Part shown: one piece after another, positions 8,466-18,250 of the stretch
How positions within the stretch are numbered: the first letter of the stretch is position 1
Layout: every line of letters starts with the position of its first letter
Made by a program: the position numbers and the translations under genes
The notes under the pieces: model-generated
Databases searched by the model: none
What the model saw: the letters and a program-made list of their open reading frames with translations, nothing else
Told to the model about the DNA's origin: nothing
NCBI GenBank assembly: GCA_963634745.1
Contig: CAVHCX010000026.1
Location: 1 to 37,116, forward strand
Length of the DNA stretch: 37,116 nt
Source: CAKRJP01 sp963634745
GTDB lineage: Bacteria > Bacillota > Clostridia > Lachnospirales > Lachnospiraceae
Direction: 5' to 3'

Positions 8466-8474
8466 TGGTATACT
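8466..8474 (+). promoter_or_regulatory. Extended -10 promoter for addBA
   Basis: TGGTATACT gives an extended -10 (TGn plus TATACT). No good -35 is at the usual spacing (TTCCCA at 8444 is 19 bases off). Transcription would start near 8481, leaving a very short leader that consists almost only of the AGGAGG ribosome site before the addB ATG at 8495. Confidence 0.45.
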
Positions 8475-8494
8475 AAGGCATAGGAGGAAAACCT

Positions 8495-11400
8495 ATGCCT
8501 TTACAATTTATATTTGGACCATCCGGTTCAGGAAAATCACATCATTTATATCAACATATTATCAAAGAATCTATGGACCATCCCCAGGAGAATTATATCA
8601 TTCTGGTGCCGGAGCAGTTTACCATGCAGACCCAGAAGGACCTGGTTTCTATGCATCCCAACCATGGAATTATGAATATAGATGTCCTAAGCTTTGGACG
8701 GCTGGCCTACCGGGTCTTTCAGGAGACAGGGGGAGAAAGTCTGCCTGTCTTAGATGACGAGGGGAAAAATTTGATCCTTCGTAAAATTGCCGGGGCCTAT
8801 GAAAATGACCTCACCTTGCTTCGGGGGAATATGCGAAAACTTGGCTATATCAGCGAGGTAAAGTCTGCGATTTCAGAACTTACCCAGTATGCCGTGGGAG
8901 AAAAGGACCTTGAAAAAGTTATGGAAGCTATAGATCCAAATTCCAGACTTTATTTTAAATTAAAGGATATCCGAACTCTTTATAAAGGCTTTCAGGAATA
9001 TCTGGAGGAAAAATATATTACCAAAGAGGAACTTTTGGAAGTTTTAAAAAATGAGGTCCCCAAATCACAGATGCTAAAGAACACTACGGTGGTTATGGAC
9101 GGTTTTACAGGCTTTACCCCGGTCCAGGACCGCTTGATCCTTGCCCTCTTAAAGCACTGCAGGAAGGTCATGGTTACCGTTACCATGGACAGCAGGGAAA
9201 ATCCCTATGCCTACAACCACCCCTACCAGCTCTTTGGCCTCAGCAAGAAAATGGTTGCTTCCCTGCTAGACTTAGTAAGAGAGGCGGGGGCTCTTATAGA
9301 GGATCCCATTTGCCTGTATGAAGAGCCTGTCTATCGCTTTAAAGATGCCCCGGCTCTTGGATACCTGGAACGTCATCTTTTTCGGCATGAAAAGGGCTGC
9401 TATGAAGGGGAGCCGGAGGGGATTTCTCTCCATGTGGCAAGAAATCCTGAGGCAGAGGCTAAGGCAGTGGCGGAAGATATCAGGCATTTGGTGCGGACTA
9501 CAGGCTGCAGGTATCGTGAAATCGGTGTTATTGTAAGCGATATGGAAAGCTATGGGGATTATTTGGAACGGCAATTTTTGCGCTACGAAATTCCTTTCTT
9601 TATGGACCACAATCGCAGCCTTTTATTAAATTCCTTTGTGGAGCACCTGCGAAGTCTTTTAAATCTTATGGAAGAGGGCTTTAGCTATGAGAGCGCCTTT
9701 CGATATCTTCGTACAGACTTGTCCGGATTTTCCCTGGATCAGGTAGACCGGATGGAAAATTATGTGCTTGCTACAGGAATCAAGGGCTTTAAAAATTGGC
9801 AGAAGCCCTGGGAGAGGAGCTTGCAAGGAAGCACAGAGGAAGACTTGCAAGAGCTGAATCATTTTCGTGTACAATTTGTGGAAAAAATACAGGATTTGTA
9901 TTTTGTAATGAGGCAGCATAAGAAGATGGTCAAGGACATTACCATGGCAATCTATGATTATATGGTAAGAGAAGAGACCCAGCTGGCCCTAAAAAAGAAG
10001 GAGGAGGCATTTACAGAGGCGGGAGACTTAAGCCTAGCCAAAGAATATGCCCAGGTTTACCGGGTGGTGATCGACCTCTTTGATAAATTTGTAGACCTTC
10101 TTGGAGAGGAGGAGGTCTCTTTAAAGGAGTATTGTGAATTATTAGATGCCGGACTTGAGGAGGCCAGAATCGGCCTGATCCCTCCCAGTGTAGACCAGGT
10201 CCTGGCAGGAGACCTTACAAGAACCCGATTAAAGGATATAAAAACCCTATATTTCTTGGGGGCCAACGATACAAAGCTACCTGGAAATTTAAATAGAAAC
10301 GGAATTCTTTCGGAAAGAGACAGGGACTGCCTCAAGGAAAATGCAGTACATTTAGCTCCCGGAGGGAAAGAGCAGGCCTATGTACAAAAATTTTACTTAT
10401 ATAGCAACCTGACCAAGCCTTCCCAGGGACTCAAGATCTATTATAGTAAGGTGTCCTCGGATGGTAAAAGTATGAGACCGGCTTATCTGATTCAGGAGAT
10501 GCGGCGACTCTTTCCGGATATCTCCCTTGTAGATGAGGAGGCAAAAAGTCTAATAGACCGGGAACTTAGCGGCAGGCTAGCCATAGAGGAAGTAATTCAG
10601 GGAATCCGAAACCGAAAAACCAGAGATCTTAGAAAGGATAGCCAGTGGGGAGAGCTTTTTAAGTGGTATCAAAAGAACCCCTCTTGGAGGGATAAAATCC
10701 AAAGCCTCTTAGATGCGGCTTATAAAAGAAATGAGATTGATGGCTTAAAAGATCAAGTGGCAAGAAAGCTTTACGGAGAAGACTTCAATGCCAGCATTAG
10801 CCGGATTGAAACCTACTCTGCCTGCGCCTATGCGCATTTTTTGAAATATGGTTTAAAGCTTAAGGAAAGAGAGATCTATGAGTTTGAGCCCATGGATCTT
10901 GGAAATGTATGCCACGGGGTTTTGGAGGACTATGGGAAAAAGGTGAAGAGTTTAGGGAAAAAATGGAGCGAGATTTCTGAAGAAGAGAGCAAAAAGCTCT
11001 TGGATGCTTCTATGGAGAAAGTGATTGCAGACTATGGAAATTCTATACTTTACAGTAGTGGGAAGAACGAGTATATGATCACTGCTATGGGAGATCTTTT
11101 AAGGAGGACCATTTGGGCTCTTAGCAAGCAACTGTCTGCCGGAGACTTTGAGCCGGAGGCCTTTGAAGTCTCGATCGGAGGCAGCGGAAAAATCGATCGA
11201 ATGGATACCTGTAAGGATGATCAGGCCCTTTATGTGAAGGTTGTAGATTATAAGACCGGAATGAAGGAATTTGATATTCAATCCCTCTATTATGGTTTGC
11301 AGCTCCAGTTAATGTTTTACATGGACAGCGCTGTGAAAATTCAGCAAAAAAAACATCCTCATAAGGATGTAGTGCCTGCAGGCGTGTTTTATTATCGCAT

Positions 11401-11893
11401 TCAGGACCCCTTTGTGGACCGCAAGCTAAAGGAGGGCAAGGAGGATAAGGAAGATATAGAAAAGGACATCCTAAAGGCCCTAAAACCGGATGGAATCATT
11501 AACTTAAAGGATGAGGTGCTAAACCATTTAGACCATAAGATGTCAGGGGAATCAGAGGCAATTCCTATAAAGTTTAACAAGGATGGAAGCCTGGCAAAAA
11601 CTTCCAAGGTGGTGTCAGAAGAACATTTTAGGGTTATGATGGAATATGCGACCAAAAAGATTTTAGCTTCCAAAGAAGAGATTAAGGACGGTAATATTAA
11701 GGCTGAACCTTATCGGCAAGGGAATGCCACGGGATGCGATTATTGCCGCTATAGGCATATTTGCAAGTTCGATAGCAAGATTCAAGGTTATCATTACAGG
11801 GACCTCAGGAAACTTAGCAAAGAGGAAGCGATTAGTAAGATGCAATGTTTTGAAAATGGAGAGGCGATAGATGAAGGTGAAGTGGACAGATGA
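8495..11893 (+). CDS. addB: AddB, ATP-dependent helicase/nuclease subunit B
   Basis: AddB is the partner of AddA in the helicase-nuclease that resects double-strand breaks for RecA loading, the Gram-positive equivalent of RecBCD. The 1132-residue protein has an N-terminal Walker A GPSGSGKS (residues 8-15), a C-terminal RecB-type nuclease motif VVDYKTG (Asp918), and the four cysteines that hold the iron-sulfur cluster flanking the nuclease: Cys777, then Cys1081, Cys1084 and Cys1090 in GCDYCRYRHIC. Length is typical. The 3' end overlaps addA by 23 bases, indicating coupled translation of the two subunits. Confidence 0.97.
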   Translation: MPLQFIFGPSGSGKSHHLYQHIIKESMDHPQENYIILVPEQFTMQTQKDLVSMHPNHGIMNIDVLSFGRLAYRVFQETGGESLPVLDDEGKNLILRKIAGAYENDLTLLRGNMRKLGYISEVKSAISELTQYAVGEKDLEKVMEAIDPNSRLYFKLKDIRTLYKGFQEYLEEKYITKEELLEVLKNEVPKSQMLKNTTVVMDGFTGFTPVQDRLILALLKHCRKVMVTVTMDSRENPYAYNHPYQLFGLSKKMVASLLDLVREAGALIEDPICLYEEPVYRFKDAPALGYLERHLFRHEKGCYEGEPEGISLHVARNPEAEAKAVAEDIRHLVRTTGCRYREIGVIVSDMESYGDYLERQFLRYEIPFFMDHNRSLLLNSFVEHLRSLLNLMEEGFSYESAFRYLRTDLSGFSLDQVDRMENYVLATGIKGFKNWQKPWERSLQGSTEEDLQELNHFRVQFVEKIQDLYFVMRQHKKMVKDITMAIYDYMVREETQLALKKKEEAFTEAGDLSLAKEYAQVYRVVIDLFDKFVDLLGEEEVSLKEYCELLDAGLEEARIGLIPPSVDQVLAGDLTRTRLKDIKTLYFLGANDTKLPGNLNRNGILSERDRDCLKENAVHLAPGGKEQAYVQKFYLYSNLTKPSQGLKIYYSKVSSDGKSMRPAYLIQEMRRLFPDISLVDEEAKSLIDRELSGRLAIEEVIQGIRNRKTRDLRKDSQWGELFKWYQKNPSWRDKIQSLLDAAYKRNEIDGLKDQVARKLYGEDFNASISRIETYSACAYAHFLKYGLKLKEREIYEFEPMDLGNVCHGVLEDYGKKVKSLGKKWSEISEEESKKLLDASMEKVIADYGNSILYSSGKNEYMITAMGDLLRRTIWALSKQLSAGDFEPEAFEVSIGGSGKIDRMDTCKDDQALYVKVVDYKTGMKEFDIQSLYYGLQLQLMFYMDSAVKIQQKKHPHKDVVPAGVFYYRIQDPFVDRKLKEGKEDKEDIEKDILKALKPDGIINLKDEVLNHLDHKMSGESEAIPIKFNKDGSLAKTSKVVSEEHFRVMMEYATKKILASKEEIKDGNIKAEPYRQGNATGCDYCRYRHICKFDSKIQGYHYRDLRKLSKEEAISKMQCFENGEAIDEGEVDR

Positions 11894-14800
11894 CCAAAAA
11901 AAGGTCATAGATCTTAGAGATCGCAATATACTAGTGTCGGCAGCGGCGGGATCTGGAAAGACTGCTGTATTAGTAGAGCGTATTATTACTATGTTGACGG
12001 ACCAAGACCATCCTTTGGATGTGGATCGTTTGCTGGTGGTGACCTTTACGGAGGCAGCAGCAGGAGAAATGAAAGAACGGATTGCAGATGCTATAGAAAA
12101 GAAATTATTTGATGAACCTGACAATGAACATCTTTCCAGACAGGCGACTTTGATCCATAATGCTCAAATTACGACCATCCATAGTTTTTGTCTGTCGGTC
12201 ATTCGGGACCATTTTCATGCCATTTCTATAGATCCTGCCTTTCGCGTCGGAGAGGAAGGGGAACTAACCCTTTTGCGCCAGGATGTATTAGAGGAGGTCT
12301 TAGAAGAAAAATATCAGGAAAAAGATCCAAGATTTCTGGCTTTTGTATCTGCATATGGAGGAGGAAAATCAGATAAAAAGATCCGGGAATATATTTTAAA
12401 GATCTATGATTATTCCAGAAGCTATCCCCAGCCGGAAAAGTGGCTGAGGGAGTGTATGGCTTCTTATGAAGTGGAATCTGTGGAAGAGCTTGAGAATGCC
12501 TTTTACATGAGTCTTATGAAGGAGAGAGTCAAGGCATATTTGCAGGATGCAGAAGACATCTTACAAAGAGGAATTTTGCTTTGCCTAAAAGAGGATGGAC
12601 CCTTGGCCTATGAAAGCACCCTAAAGAAGGACCTTCAGATTGTGCAAGCGCTAAAAGAGGCAGATAGCTATCAGCACTTAACGGAGGCTTTTGGGAAAGT
12701 AGCCTGGTCGCGCCTTGTAAGCAACAAGGATAAAAGCGTTTCGGAATTAAAAATTAAGCAGGTCAAGGAACTAAGGGATGAGGTTAAGAAATTGATTAAA
12801 ACAATCGGGGCCCAATATTTTTATGCCCCGGTGGAAGAAATTTTATCGGATCTTAAGCTTTGTAAGGAGCCGGTGGAAGAGCTGGTGGACTTGCTTGTTT
12901 CCTTTGGAAAAGCCTTTGAGGAGAAAAAAAGAGACCGAAATCTGATTGATTTTTCCGATATGGAGCAATATGCCCTTAAAATCCTGACGGAAGAAAAAGA
13001 TGGTATCTTAGTTCCGTCCCCTGTGGCTAAGGAATATCAGGATTATTTTAAAGAGATTATGATCGATGAGTACCAGGATAGTAACATGATCCAGGAGACC
13101 ATTCTTACCAGTGTCTCTACTGTTTCCCAAGGGAAATATAATATTTTTATGGTAGGAGACGTAAAACAGAGTATTTATCGCTTCCGTCTTTCTAGGCCGG
13201 AACTCTTCATGGAGAAATATAATACTTACCAATTAAAGGATAGTCTTACCCAGAGGATAGATCTTCACAAAAATTTCCGGAGCAGGTCTCAGGTCATTGA
13301 TAGTGTAAATGCAATCTTTAGACAGCTTATGGCAAGAGATCTAGGGGGCATTGATTATGATGATGACGCAGCCCTCTATGTTGGAGCATCCTATAAGGAG
13401 ACGGACTTTGTTGATAATAAAACAGAAGTGCTGCTCTATGAAAACAAGGGGGAAGAGGGGGAGGACCTACAAGTTTCTGACAAGGAATTAGAGGCCAGAG
13501 GGGTGGCTCTTAAAATCAAGGAATTAATGGACCATCACCAGGTTATCGATAAAAAAACCGGAGACTTTCGCCCCCTTCGCTACTCGGATATTGTGATTTT
13601 GATGCGCAGTACTTCCGGCACGGGAGATGTTTTCAGTGAAATTCTAACAAGAGAAGGGATCCCCAATTATACAGGAACCAAGGAAGGCTACTTTGCCAGT
13701 CAGGAAATAGGAATCCTCTTGGATTATCTTAGGGTCTTGGATAACAAATATCAGGACCTGCCTTTGGCGGCAGTTCTTACGTCCCCTATGGGAGGCGCAA
13801 AAGAGGAAGACCTGGCAAGGGTAAAATCCGCATATCCGGATCAAGCCTTTCATCAGGCTGTGTTTTCCTATGTGGAAGATTTGAAAAAAGAGGATGGGAA
13901 AAACAAAGAAAAAGATCCCATCCTAAAATGCATGGAAGACATCGATAAGTTTCGAAAGATGCTTTCCTACACATCTATTCATGAACTTTTATGGAAAATT
14001 ATGGATGATACCGGCTATGAAGACTATGTTTCGGCTATGCCGGGCGGGGAAGTAAGAAAAGCCAACTTGCAAATCTTAATTCAAAAGGCCAGGAGCTTTG
14101 AAAGCACCAGCTACAAGGGTCTTTTCCATTTTATCCGCTACATAGAGAAGCTCCAAAGATACAATGTCGATTATGGGGAGGCTTCTGTGGAGGATGAAGG
14201 ATCGGACAGTGTTCGTATTATGACCATCCATAAAAGTAAGGGCTTGGAATTTCCGGTCGTATTCTTGAGCGGTATTGGGAAACGAATGAATTTACAGGAT
14301 GCCTCCGGGGCAGTGCTCTTGCATTCGAAAATGGGAATCGGCCTAGATGCCATGAATCTGGAATTGCATACAAAAAGGCCTAGTATCATAAAAAAAGTGA
14401 TTCAAAGAGAAGAATATATGGATACTTGGGCAGAGGAATTAAGAATTCTCTATGTTGCACTGACAAGAGCTAAGGAAAAATTAATCATCACCGGTGTGGG
14501 ATCTGATCTTGAAAAGAAAATGGAGCCCTATAAATGCCAAGATGGTTCATCGCAGGAAGATAAGTTCCTAAAAGTGCTTCCTTATCATGTCCGGGTAGGC
14601 GTCTCGACCTATATGGACTGGCTTATACCTGCGGTATGTAGGATCTCTGACCCGGATCTTATTTCTCTTAAGCTGATAGAAGGGACCAAGATCGTGACAG
14701 GAGAAATAAAGAATATCCTGACAGAAGATATCCACCGTTGGACCTTGGAAAGCTGGGATACAGAAACTGTATATAATAAGGAAATGGAAGCATCCATCAG

Positions 14801-15518
14801 GGAACAATTTTCCTTTCAATATCCCTTTGAAGATAGCAAAAATCAAAAGCTAAAATATACGGTTTCTGAATTGAAGAAACGAATTCGTTTGCAAGAAATG
14901 ACAGAGGAAGCTTTGGAGGAAGCAATCTATGAGGAGGCGGAGCTTACACCATTAATTCCTAAGTTCTTGCAGGAAGAAAGTAGTCTTACCGGGGCCCTTA
15001 GGGGAACTGCCTATCACCGAGTTATGGAACTTGTGCCCTATGAAGAAATCCAGGAAGACCAGGAAGATCTTACAATTGAAAAGCTGAAAGAAATTCTTTT
15101 GAGATTTGTGGAGGAGGGGAAGTTAGATAAAAAAGAAGCAGACTGCATTCGTGTGGAGGATGTGCTGGGATTTATAAAAAGCCCCCTGGGAAATCGAATG
15201 ATCCGGGCAGCAAAAAATCAGATGCTTTTTAAAGAGCAACCCTTTGTCCTGGGAGTTCTTGAGTCTGAAGTGGAAGAAAATGGAAACCCTGAGGAGCTTC
15301 TGTTAGTTCAGGGGGTTATTGATGTCTATTTTCAGGAAGAGGAGGACCTTGTTCTTCTTGACTATAAGACGGACCGGGTGAGGGATGAAGAGGAACTTAT
15401 AAAGCGTTACCATGGTCAGATGGATTACTATGAGAAAGCCCTCAGTCAGATTACAGGGAAAAAGGTGAAGGAGAGGATTATTTATTCTTTTTGCCTAAAA
15501 AAAGAAATATACCTATAA
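11871..15518 (+). CDS. addA: AddA, ATP-dependent helicase/nuclease subunit A
   Basis: AddA is a UvrD-type 3'-5' helicase fused to a nuclease. The 1215-residue protein shows helicase motif I AAAGSGKT (Lys30), motif Ia VVTFTEAAAGEM, motif II with IDEYQD, motif III GDVKQSIYRFR, motif V MTIHKSKGLEFPVVF and motif VI LYVALTRAKEKL, and near the end the nuclease motif LLDYKTDR (Asp1164, Lys1166). No iron-sulfur cysteines are expected here, since AddB provides them. It overlaps addB, and I see no terminator after it; the next gene has its own promoter. Confidence 0.97.
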   Translation: MKVKWTDDQKKVIDLRDRNILVSAAAGSGKTAVLVERIITMLTDQDHPLDVDRLLVVTFTEAAAGEMKERIADAIEKKLFDEPDNEHLSRQATLIHNAQITTIHSFCLSVIRDHFHAISIDPAFRVGEEGELTLLRQDVLEEVLEEKYQEKDPRFLAFVSAYGGGKSDKKIREYILKIYDYSRSYPQPEKWLRECMASYEVESVEELENAFYMSLMKERVKAYLQDAEDILQRGILLCLKEDGPLAYESTLKKDLQIVQALKEADSYQHLTEAFGKVAWSRLVSNKDKSVSELKIKQVKELRDEVKKLIKTIGAQYFYAPVEEILSDLKLCKEPVEELVDLLVSFGKAFEEKKRDRNLIDFSDMEQYALKILTEEKDGILVPSPVAKEYQDYFKEIMIDEYQDSNMIQETILTSVSTVSQGKYNIFMVGDVKQSIYRFRLSRPELFMEKYNTYQLKDSLTQRIDLHKNFRSRSQVIDSVNAIFRQLMARDLGGIDYDDDAALYVGASYKETDFVDNKTEVLLYENKGEEGEDLQVSDKELEARGVALKIKELMDHHQVIDKKTGDFRPLRYSDIVILMRSTSGTGDVFSEILTREGIPNYTGTKEGYFASQEIGILLDYLRVLDNKYQDLPLAAVLTSPMGGAKEEDLARVKSAYPDQAFHQAVFSYVEDLKKEDGKNKEKDPILKCMEDIDKFRKMLSYTSIHELLWKIMDDTGYEDYVSAMPGGEVRKANLQILIQKARSFESTSYKGLFHFIRYIEKLQRYNVDYGEASVEDEGSDSVRIMTIHKSKGLEFPVVFLSGIGKRMNLQDASGAVLLHSKMGIGLDAMNLELHTKRPSIIKKVIQREEYMDTWAEELRILYVALTRAKEKLIITGVGSDLEKKMEPYKCQDGSSQEDKFLKVLPYHVRVGVSTYMDWLIPAVCRISDPDLISLKLIEGTKIVTGEIKNILTEDIHRWTLESWDTETVYNKEMEASIREQFSFQYPFEDSKNQKLKYTVSELKKRIRLQEMTEEALEEAIYEEAELTPLIPKFLQEESSLTGALRGTAYHRVMELVPYEEIQEDQEDLTIEKLKEILLRFVEEGKLDKKEADCIRVEDVLGFIKSPLGNRMIRAAKNQMLFKEQPFVLGVLESEVEENGNPEELLLVQGVIDVYFQEEEDLVLLDYKTDRVRDEEELIKRYHGQMDYYEKALSQITGKKVKERIIYSFCLKKEIYL

Positions 15519-15551
15519 ATGTTAATTACTATGAACACTTTGTAACATTTC

Positions 15552-15580
15552 TTGAAATGCAGATGGGCCATTGCTATAAT
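15552..15580 (+). promoter_or_regulatory. Near-consensus housekeeping promoter
   Basis: TTGAAA (15552-15557), exactly 17 bases, then TATAAT (15575-15580), preceded by TGC, an extended -10. Predicted start is near 15587, about 32 to 44 bases before the two candidate start codons of the WecG-like gene. It is one of the strongest promoters in the window by sequence. Confidence 0.85.
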
Positions 15581-15618
15581 CAATAAAATCTAGGCAAAGG
15601 CCACAAAAATATCGGGAA

Positions 15619-16314
15619 ATGGACAAAGACATGAAAGAAGTTCTGGGAATACAACTGAATAATTGCACGGCCAAAGAAGCTATGCAGACTGTGATTCGGT
15701 TTATGGAAGAAGAACAGCTGCAGGTGGTGGAGCTTGCCACGGTAGACGGACTCATGTCTATCATGGAACAGGAGGCTTACGGGGAGGCTATTAAGAATTT
15801 TGACCTTGTCTTGGCGGGAGATACTACCATTCTTGAGACTGCAGGTGTAAAGGAGAGGCAGCTATATCGAGAAACGAAAGAGCAGACCTTTTTAAAGCTC
15901 TTCTTGCAATTCCTTCACAAAAACCATAAGAGGATCTACCTTCTTGCAGAGACGGAGGATGACTGCACCGGATATTATGAATATTTTATGGGACAATATC
16001 CGGGCTGTCAGATCGTAGGAGCGGCCAAGGTCTCGGCACAGGATCCGGCAGATGATATGGTGGTGAATGCGATTAACGGAAGTGAATGTGATTGTATTTT
16101 TTCCGGTCTCCCATCCCCGCTTCAGGAAGAGTTTATTATAAGAAATCAAAAGCTTTTAAATGCCAGGGTATGGCTGGGAATCGGAAGGAACAACCTGCCG
16201 GGGGAGAGAAAAAGCTCTGTAATGACAGGGATCGGGGACTTTATTCTCCGTCGATTATTTAAGAAAGAAATCGGAAAAAGAAAGAAATATATTGCACAAG
16301 AGAATGACCGCTAA
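15619..16314 (+). CDS. Divergent WecG/TagA/CpsF-family glycosyltransferase-like protein
   Basis: The 231-residue protein aligns by pattern with the WecG/TagA/CpsF fold, whose members transfer N-acetyl-mannosamine-type sugars onto lipid-linked carriers for teichoic acids or capsule. Matches are FDLVLAGDT (family: ADLVLPDG), the central IYLLAE strand (family: hydrophobic strand before GG), and IFSGLPSPLQEEFI (family: VGLGSPKQE), with a final GVGG-like MTGIGDFI. Several usual catalytic-region residues differ, and the family's Asn near the start reads as ATVDG. Two in-frame starts are possible: ATG 15619 with no spacing from the only GGGAA, or ATG 15631 with about 12 bases; the second is slightly more likely. 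It stands alone between its own promoter and terminator, with no polymer genes beside it. Confidence 0.72.
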   Translation: MDKDMKEVLGIQLNNCTAKEAMQTVIRFMEEEQLQVVELATVDGLMSIMEQEAYGEAIKNFDLVLAGDTTILETAGVKERQLYRETKEQTFLKLFLQFLHKNHKRIYLLAETEDDCTGYYEYFMGQYPGCQIVGAAKVSAQDPADDMVVNAINGSECDCIFSGLPSPLQEEFIIRNQKLLNARVWLGIGRNNLPGERKSSVMTGIGDFILRRLFKKEIGKRKKYIAQENDR

Positions 16315-16315
16315 C

Positions 16316-16357
16316 GAGGAAATTAACAAAAAAAGTTGATTTCCTCTTTCTTTTTTT
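16316..16357 (+). terminator. Rho-independent terminator after the WecG-like gene
   Basis: GAGGAAATTAAC (16316-16327) pairs with GTTGATTTCCTC (16335-16346), twelve pairs with one G-T, around a poly-A loop, followed by a long T-rich run to 16357. Confidence 0.92.
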
Positions 16358-16385
16358 GTGAATTTATATTAATATAGAGCATAAT
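16356..16385 (+). promoter_or_regulatory. Possible promoter for the PucR-ftsEX operon
   Basis: TTGTGA (16356-16361) and CATAAT (16380-16385) with an 18-base spacer lie directly behind the previous terminator. The match is fair rather than strong, which would fit an activator-dependent promoter. The leader before the ATG at 16460 would be about 68 bases and very A/T-rich. Confidence 0.4.
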
Positions 16386-16459
16386 GGTATGCAAAATTAC
16401 TATTTTAAGGATAGGTTTGTTGTTGAAAATGCATATTGAAAAGGGTGGAGGAGATAAAT

Positions 16460-17545
16460 ATGATATCTAATCAAATACTTCAAAATACGATTGAAGGATT
16501 GAAAGGCATTACTCGTATTGATTTTTGTGTGTTAGATACAGATGGCAAGTCACTTGCAAGCACATTCCCGGAACAGGGAAACTATGAAGAAGAAGTGGAA
16601 CATTTTGTGGAATCCTCAGCAGATAGTCAGGTGGTGCAGGGATATCAATTTTTTAAGATTTTTGATGAGCATCAGCTGGAGTACATCCTGGTAGTAAACG
16701 GGGATGGGGATGATGCCTACATGATCGGTAAGGTTGCTACCTTCCAGATTCAGAATCTATTGGTTGCCTACAAGGAGCGATTTGACAAGGATAATTTTAT
16801 TAAGAATTTGATCTTAGACAACCTGCTTTTGGTGGACATTTATAACCGTGCGAAAAAATTACACATTGACACAGATGTGAGACGTGTTATCCTTATTGTT
16901 GAGACCAAACACGAAAAAGACAGTGGAACTCTCGACACCGTAAGGAATATTTTGGGCAATCGAACCAGGGACTTTGTGACAGCCGTGGATGAGAAGAATA
17001 TCATTATCGTCAAGGAATTAGATCCAAACGATGGCCACGAAGAGTTGGACAAGCTAGCACAGAATCTCCACCAGTCCTTGAAGGATGAGGGTGAGGAGAC
17101 TCTAATTGCTTACGGAACTGTTGTAAGTGATATCAAAGAAGTGAGTAAGTCTTACAAGGAAGCCAAGCTTGCCTTGGATGTAGGAAAGATTTTCTTTGAA
17201 GAGAGAAAGGTAATCGCCTACAGCACCTTAGGAATTGGTCGATTAATCTACCAGCTTCCTATTCCTTTATGTAAAATGTTTATCCGAGAGATTTTTGAGG
17301 GGAAATCACCGGATGATTTTGACGAAGAAACATTGATTACCATCAATAAGTTCTTCGAGAATAATTTGAATGTATCTGAGACATCCAGACAGTTATACAT
17401 TCATCGTAATACGCTGGTATACAGACTGGATAAGCTTCAGAAAAGTACGGGCCTTGATCTGCGCGTATTTGAGGATGCCATTACCTTCAAGATCGCCCTT
17501 ATGGTGGTGAAATATATGAAGTATATGGAGTCCATGGAGTATTAA
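16460..17545 (+). CDS. PucR/CdaR-type transcriptional regulator
   Basis: The 361-residue protein has the three-part build of this group: an N-terminal sensor-like region (about 1-120; ITRIDFCVLDTDGKSLA), a central GGDEF-like CdaR domain (about 120-270) and a C-terminal PucR helix-turn-helix (about 300-355) with LNVSETSRQLYIHRNTLVYRL. The start at ATG 16460 is set by GGAGGAG at 16447-16453; the TTG at 16436 lies upstream of this site and is rejected. Family members respond to small metabolites, but the ligand cannot be read here. It is 18 bases upstream of ftsE and should share its transcript, so it may control the division operon, which is unusual for this family. Confidence 0.9.
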   Translation: MISNQILQNTIEGLKGITRIDFCVLDTDGKSLASTFPEQGNYEEEVEHFVESSADSQVVQGYQFFKIFDEHQLEYILVVNGDGDDAYMIGKVATFQIQNLLVAYKERFDKDNFIKNLILDNLLLVDIYNRAKKLHIDTDVRRVILIVETKHEKDSGTLDTVRNILGNRTRDFVTAVDEKNIIIVKELDPNDGHEELDKLAQNLHQSLKDEGEETLIAYGTVVSDIKEVSKSYKEAKLALDVGKIFFEERKVIAYSTLGIGRLIYQLPIPLCKMFIREIFEGKSPDDFDEETLITINKFFENNLNVSETSRQLYIHRNTLVYRLDKLQKSTGLDLRVFEDAITFKIALMVVKYMKYMESMEY

Positions 17546-17563
17546 ATAATTAGGAGGAACTCA

Positions 17564-18250
17564 ATGATTGAATTAAAAGAAGTAACGAAAGAGTACTCGA
17601 AAGGGGTTGCTGCTCTGAACGGGATCAATCTTAAGATTGAACAGGGAGAGTTCGTTTTCATCGTAGGTGACAGTGGTTCCGGTAAGTCAACACTCATCAA
17701 GTTGATCTTAAAGGAGTTAGAACCTACTTCCGGTACTATAACAGTGAACGGATATTCATTGAATCGAATGAAGCATCGTAAGATTCCTACTTACAGGAGA
17801 AATGTAGGAGTTGTATTCCAGGATTTCCGTTTGTTGCAGGACCGTAATATTTATGAAAATATTGCCTTTGCGCTGCGAGTAACAGAGAGACCTACCCGTA
17901 TCATTAAGAAGAAGGTGCCGGCAGCACTTTCCCTTGTAGGTTTGGCACAAAAGTACAAGTCATTTCCGAGGGAGTTGTCCGGTGGTGAACAGCAAAGAGT
18001 TGCCATTGCCAGAGCTATTGTAAATGAGCCGGCGATCCTCTTGGCAGACGAGCCCACAGGTAACTTGGATCCGACAAACTCATGGGAGATTATGAAGTTA
18101 TTGGAGGAAGCCAATGACCGAGGAACGACCGTACTGGTTGTAACACACAATCAAGAGATCGTTAATGAGATGAAAAAACGAGTTGTTACAATGAAAAAAG
18201 GAGTCATTGTAAGCGACGAGAAAAAAGGTGGGTATAGTAATGAGAATTAG
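17564..18250 (+). CDS. ftsE: Cell-division ABC transporter ATPase FtsE
   Basis: FtsE powers the FtsEX complex that, at the division site, switches on peptidoglycan hydrolases outside the membrane rather than moving a solute. The 228-residue ATPase has Walker A GDSGSGKST, Q-loop VFQDFRLL, signature LSGGEQQRV, Walker B ILLADEPTGNLD and switch His in VVTHNQEI. VVFQDFRLL and MIELKEVTKEYSKG are typical of FtsE. AGGAGGAA precedes the ATG. It overlaps ftsX by 11 bases. Confidence 0.96.
   Translation: MIELKEVTKEYSKGVAALNGINLKIEQGEFVFIVGDSGSGKSTLIKLILKELEPTSGTITVNGYSLNRMKHRKIPTYRRNVGVVFQDFRLLQDRNIYENIAFALRVTERPTRIIKKKVPAALSLVGLAQKYKSFPRELSGGEQQRVAIARAIVNEPAILLADEPTGNLDPTNSWEIMKLLEEANDRGTTVLVVTHNQEIVNEMKKRVVTMKKGVIVSDEKKGGYSNEN

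Noticed and set aside
11663..12124. A 153-codon minus-strand frame over the addB/addA overlap
   Set aside because: Ser/Thr/Ile-rich shadow of the two helicase genes without any recognisable domain.
16436..16459. TTG start eight codons upstream for the PucR-type regulator
   Set aside because: It lies upstream of the GGAGGAG that fits the ATG at 16460; the extra codons are the ribosome site itself read as protein.
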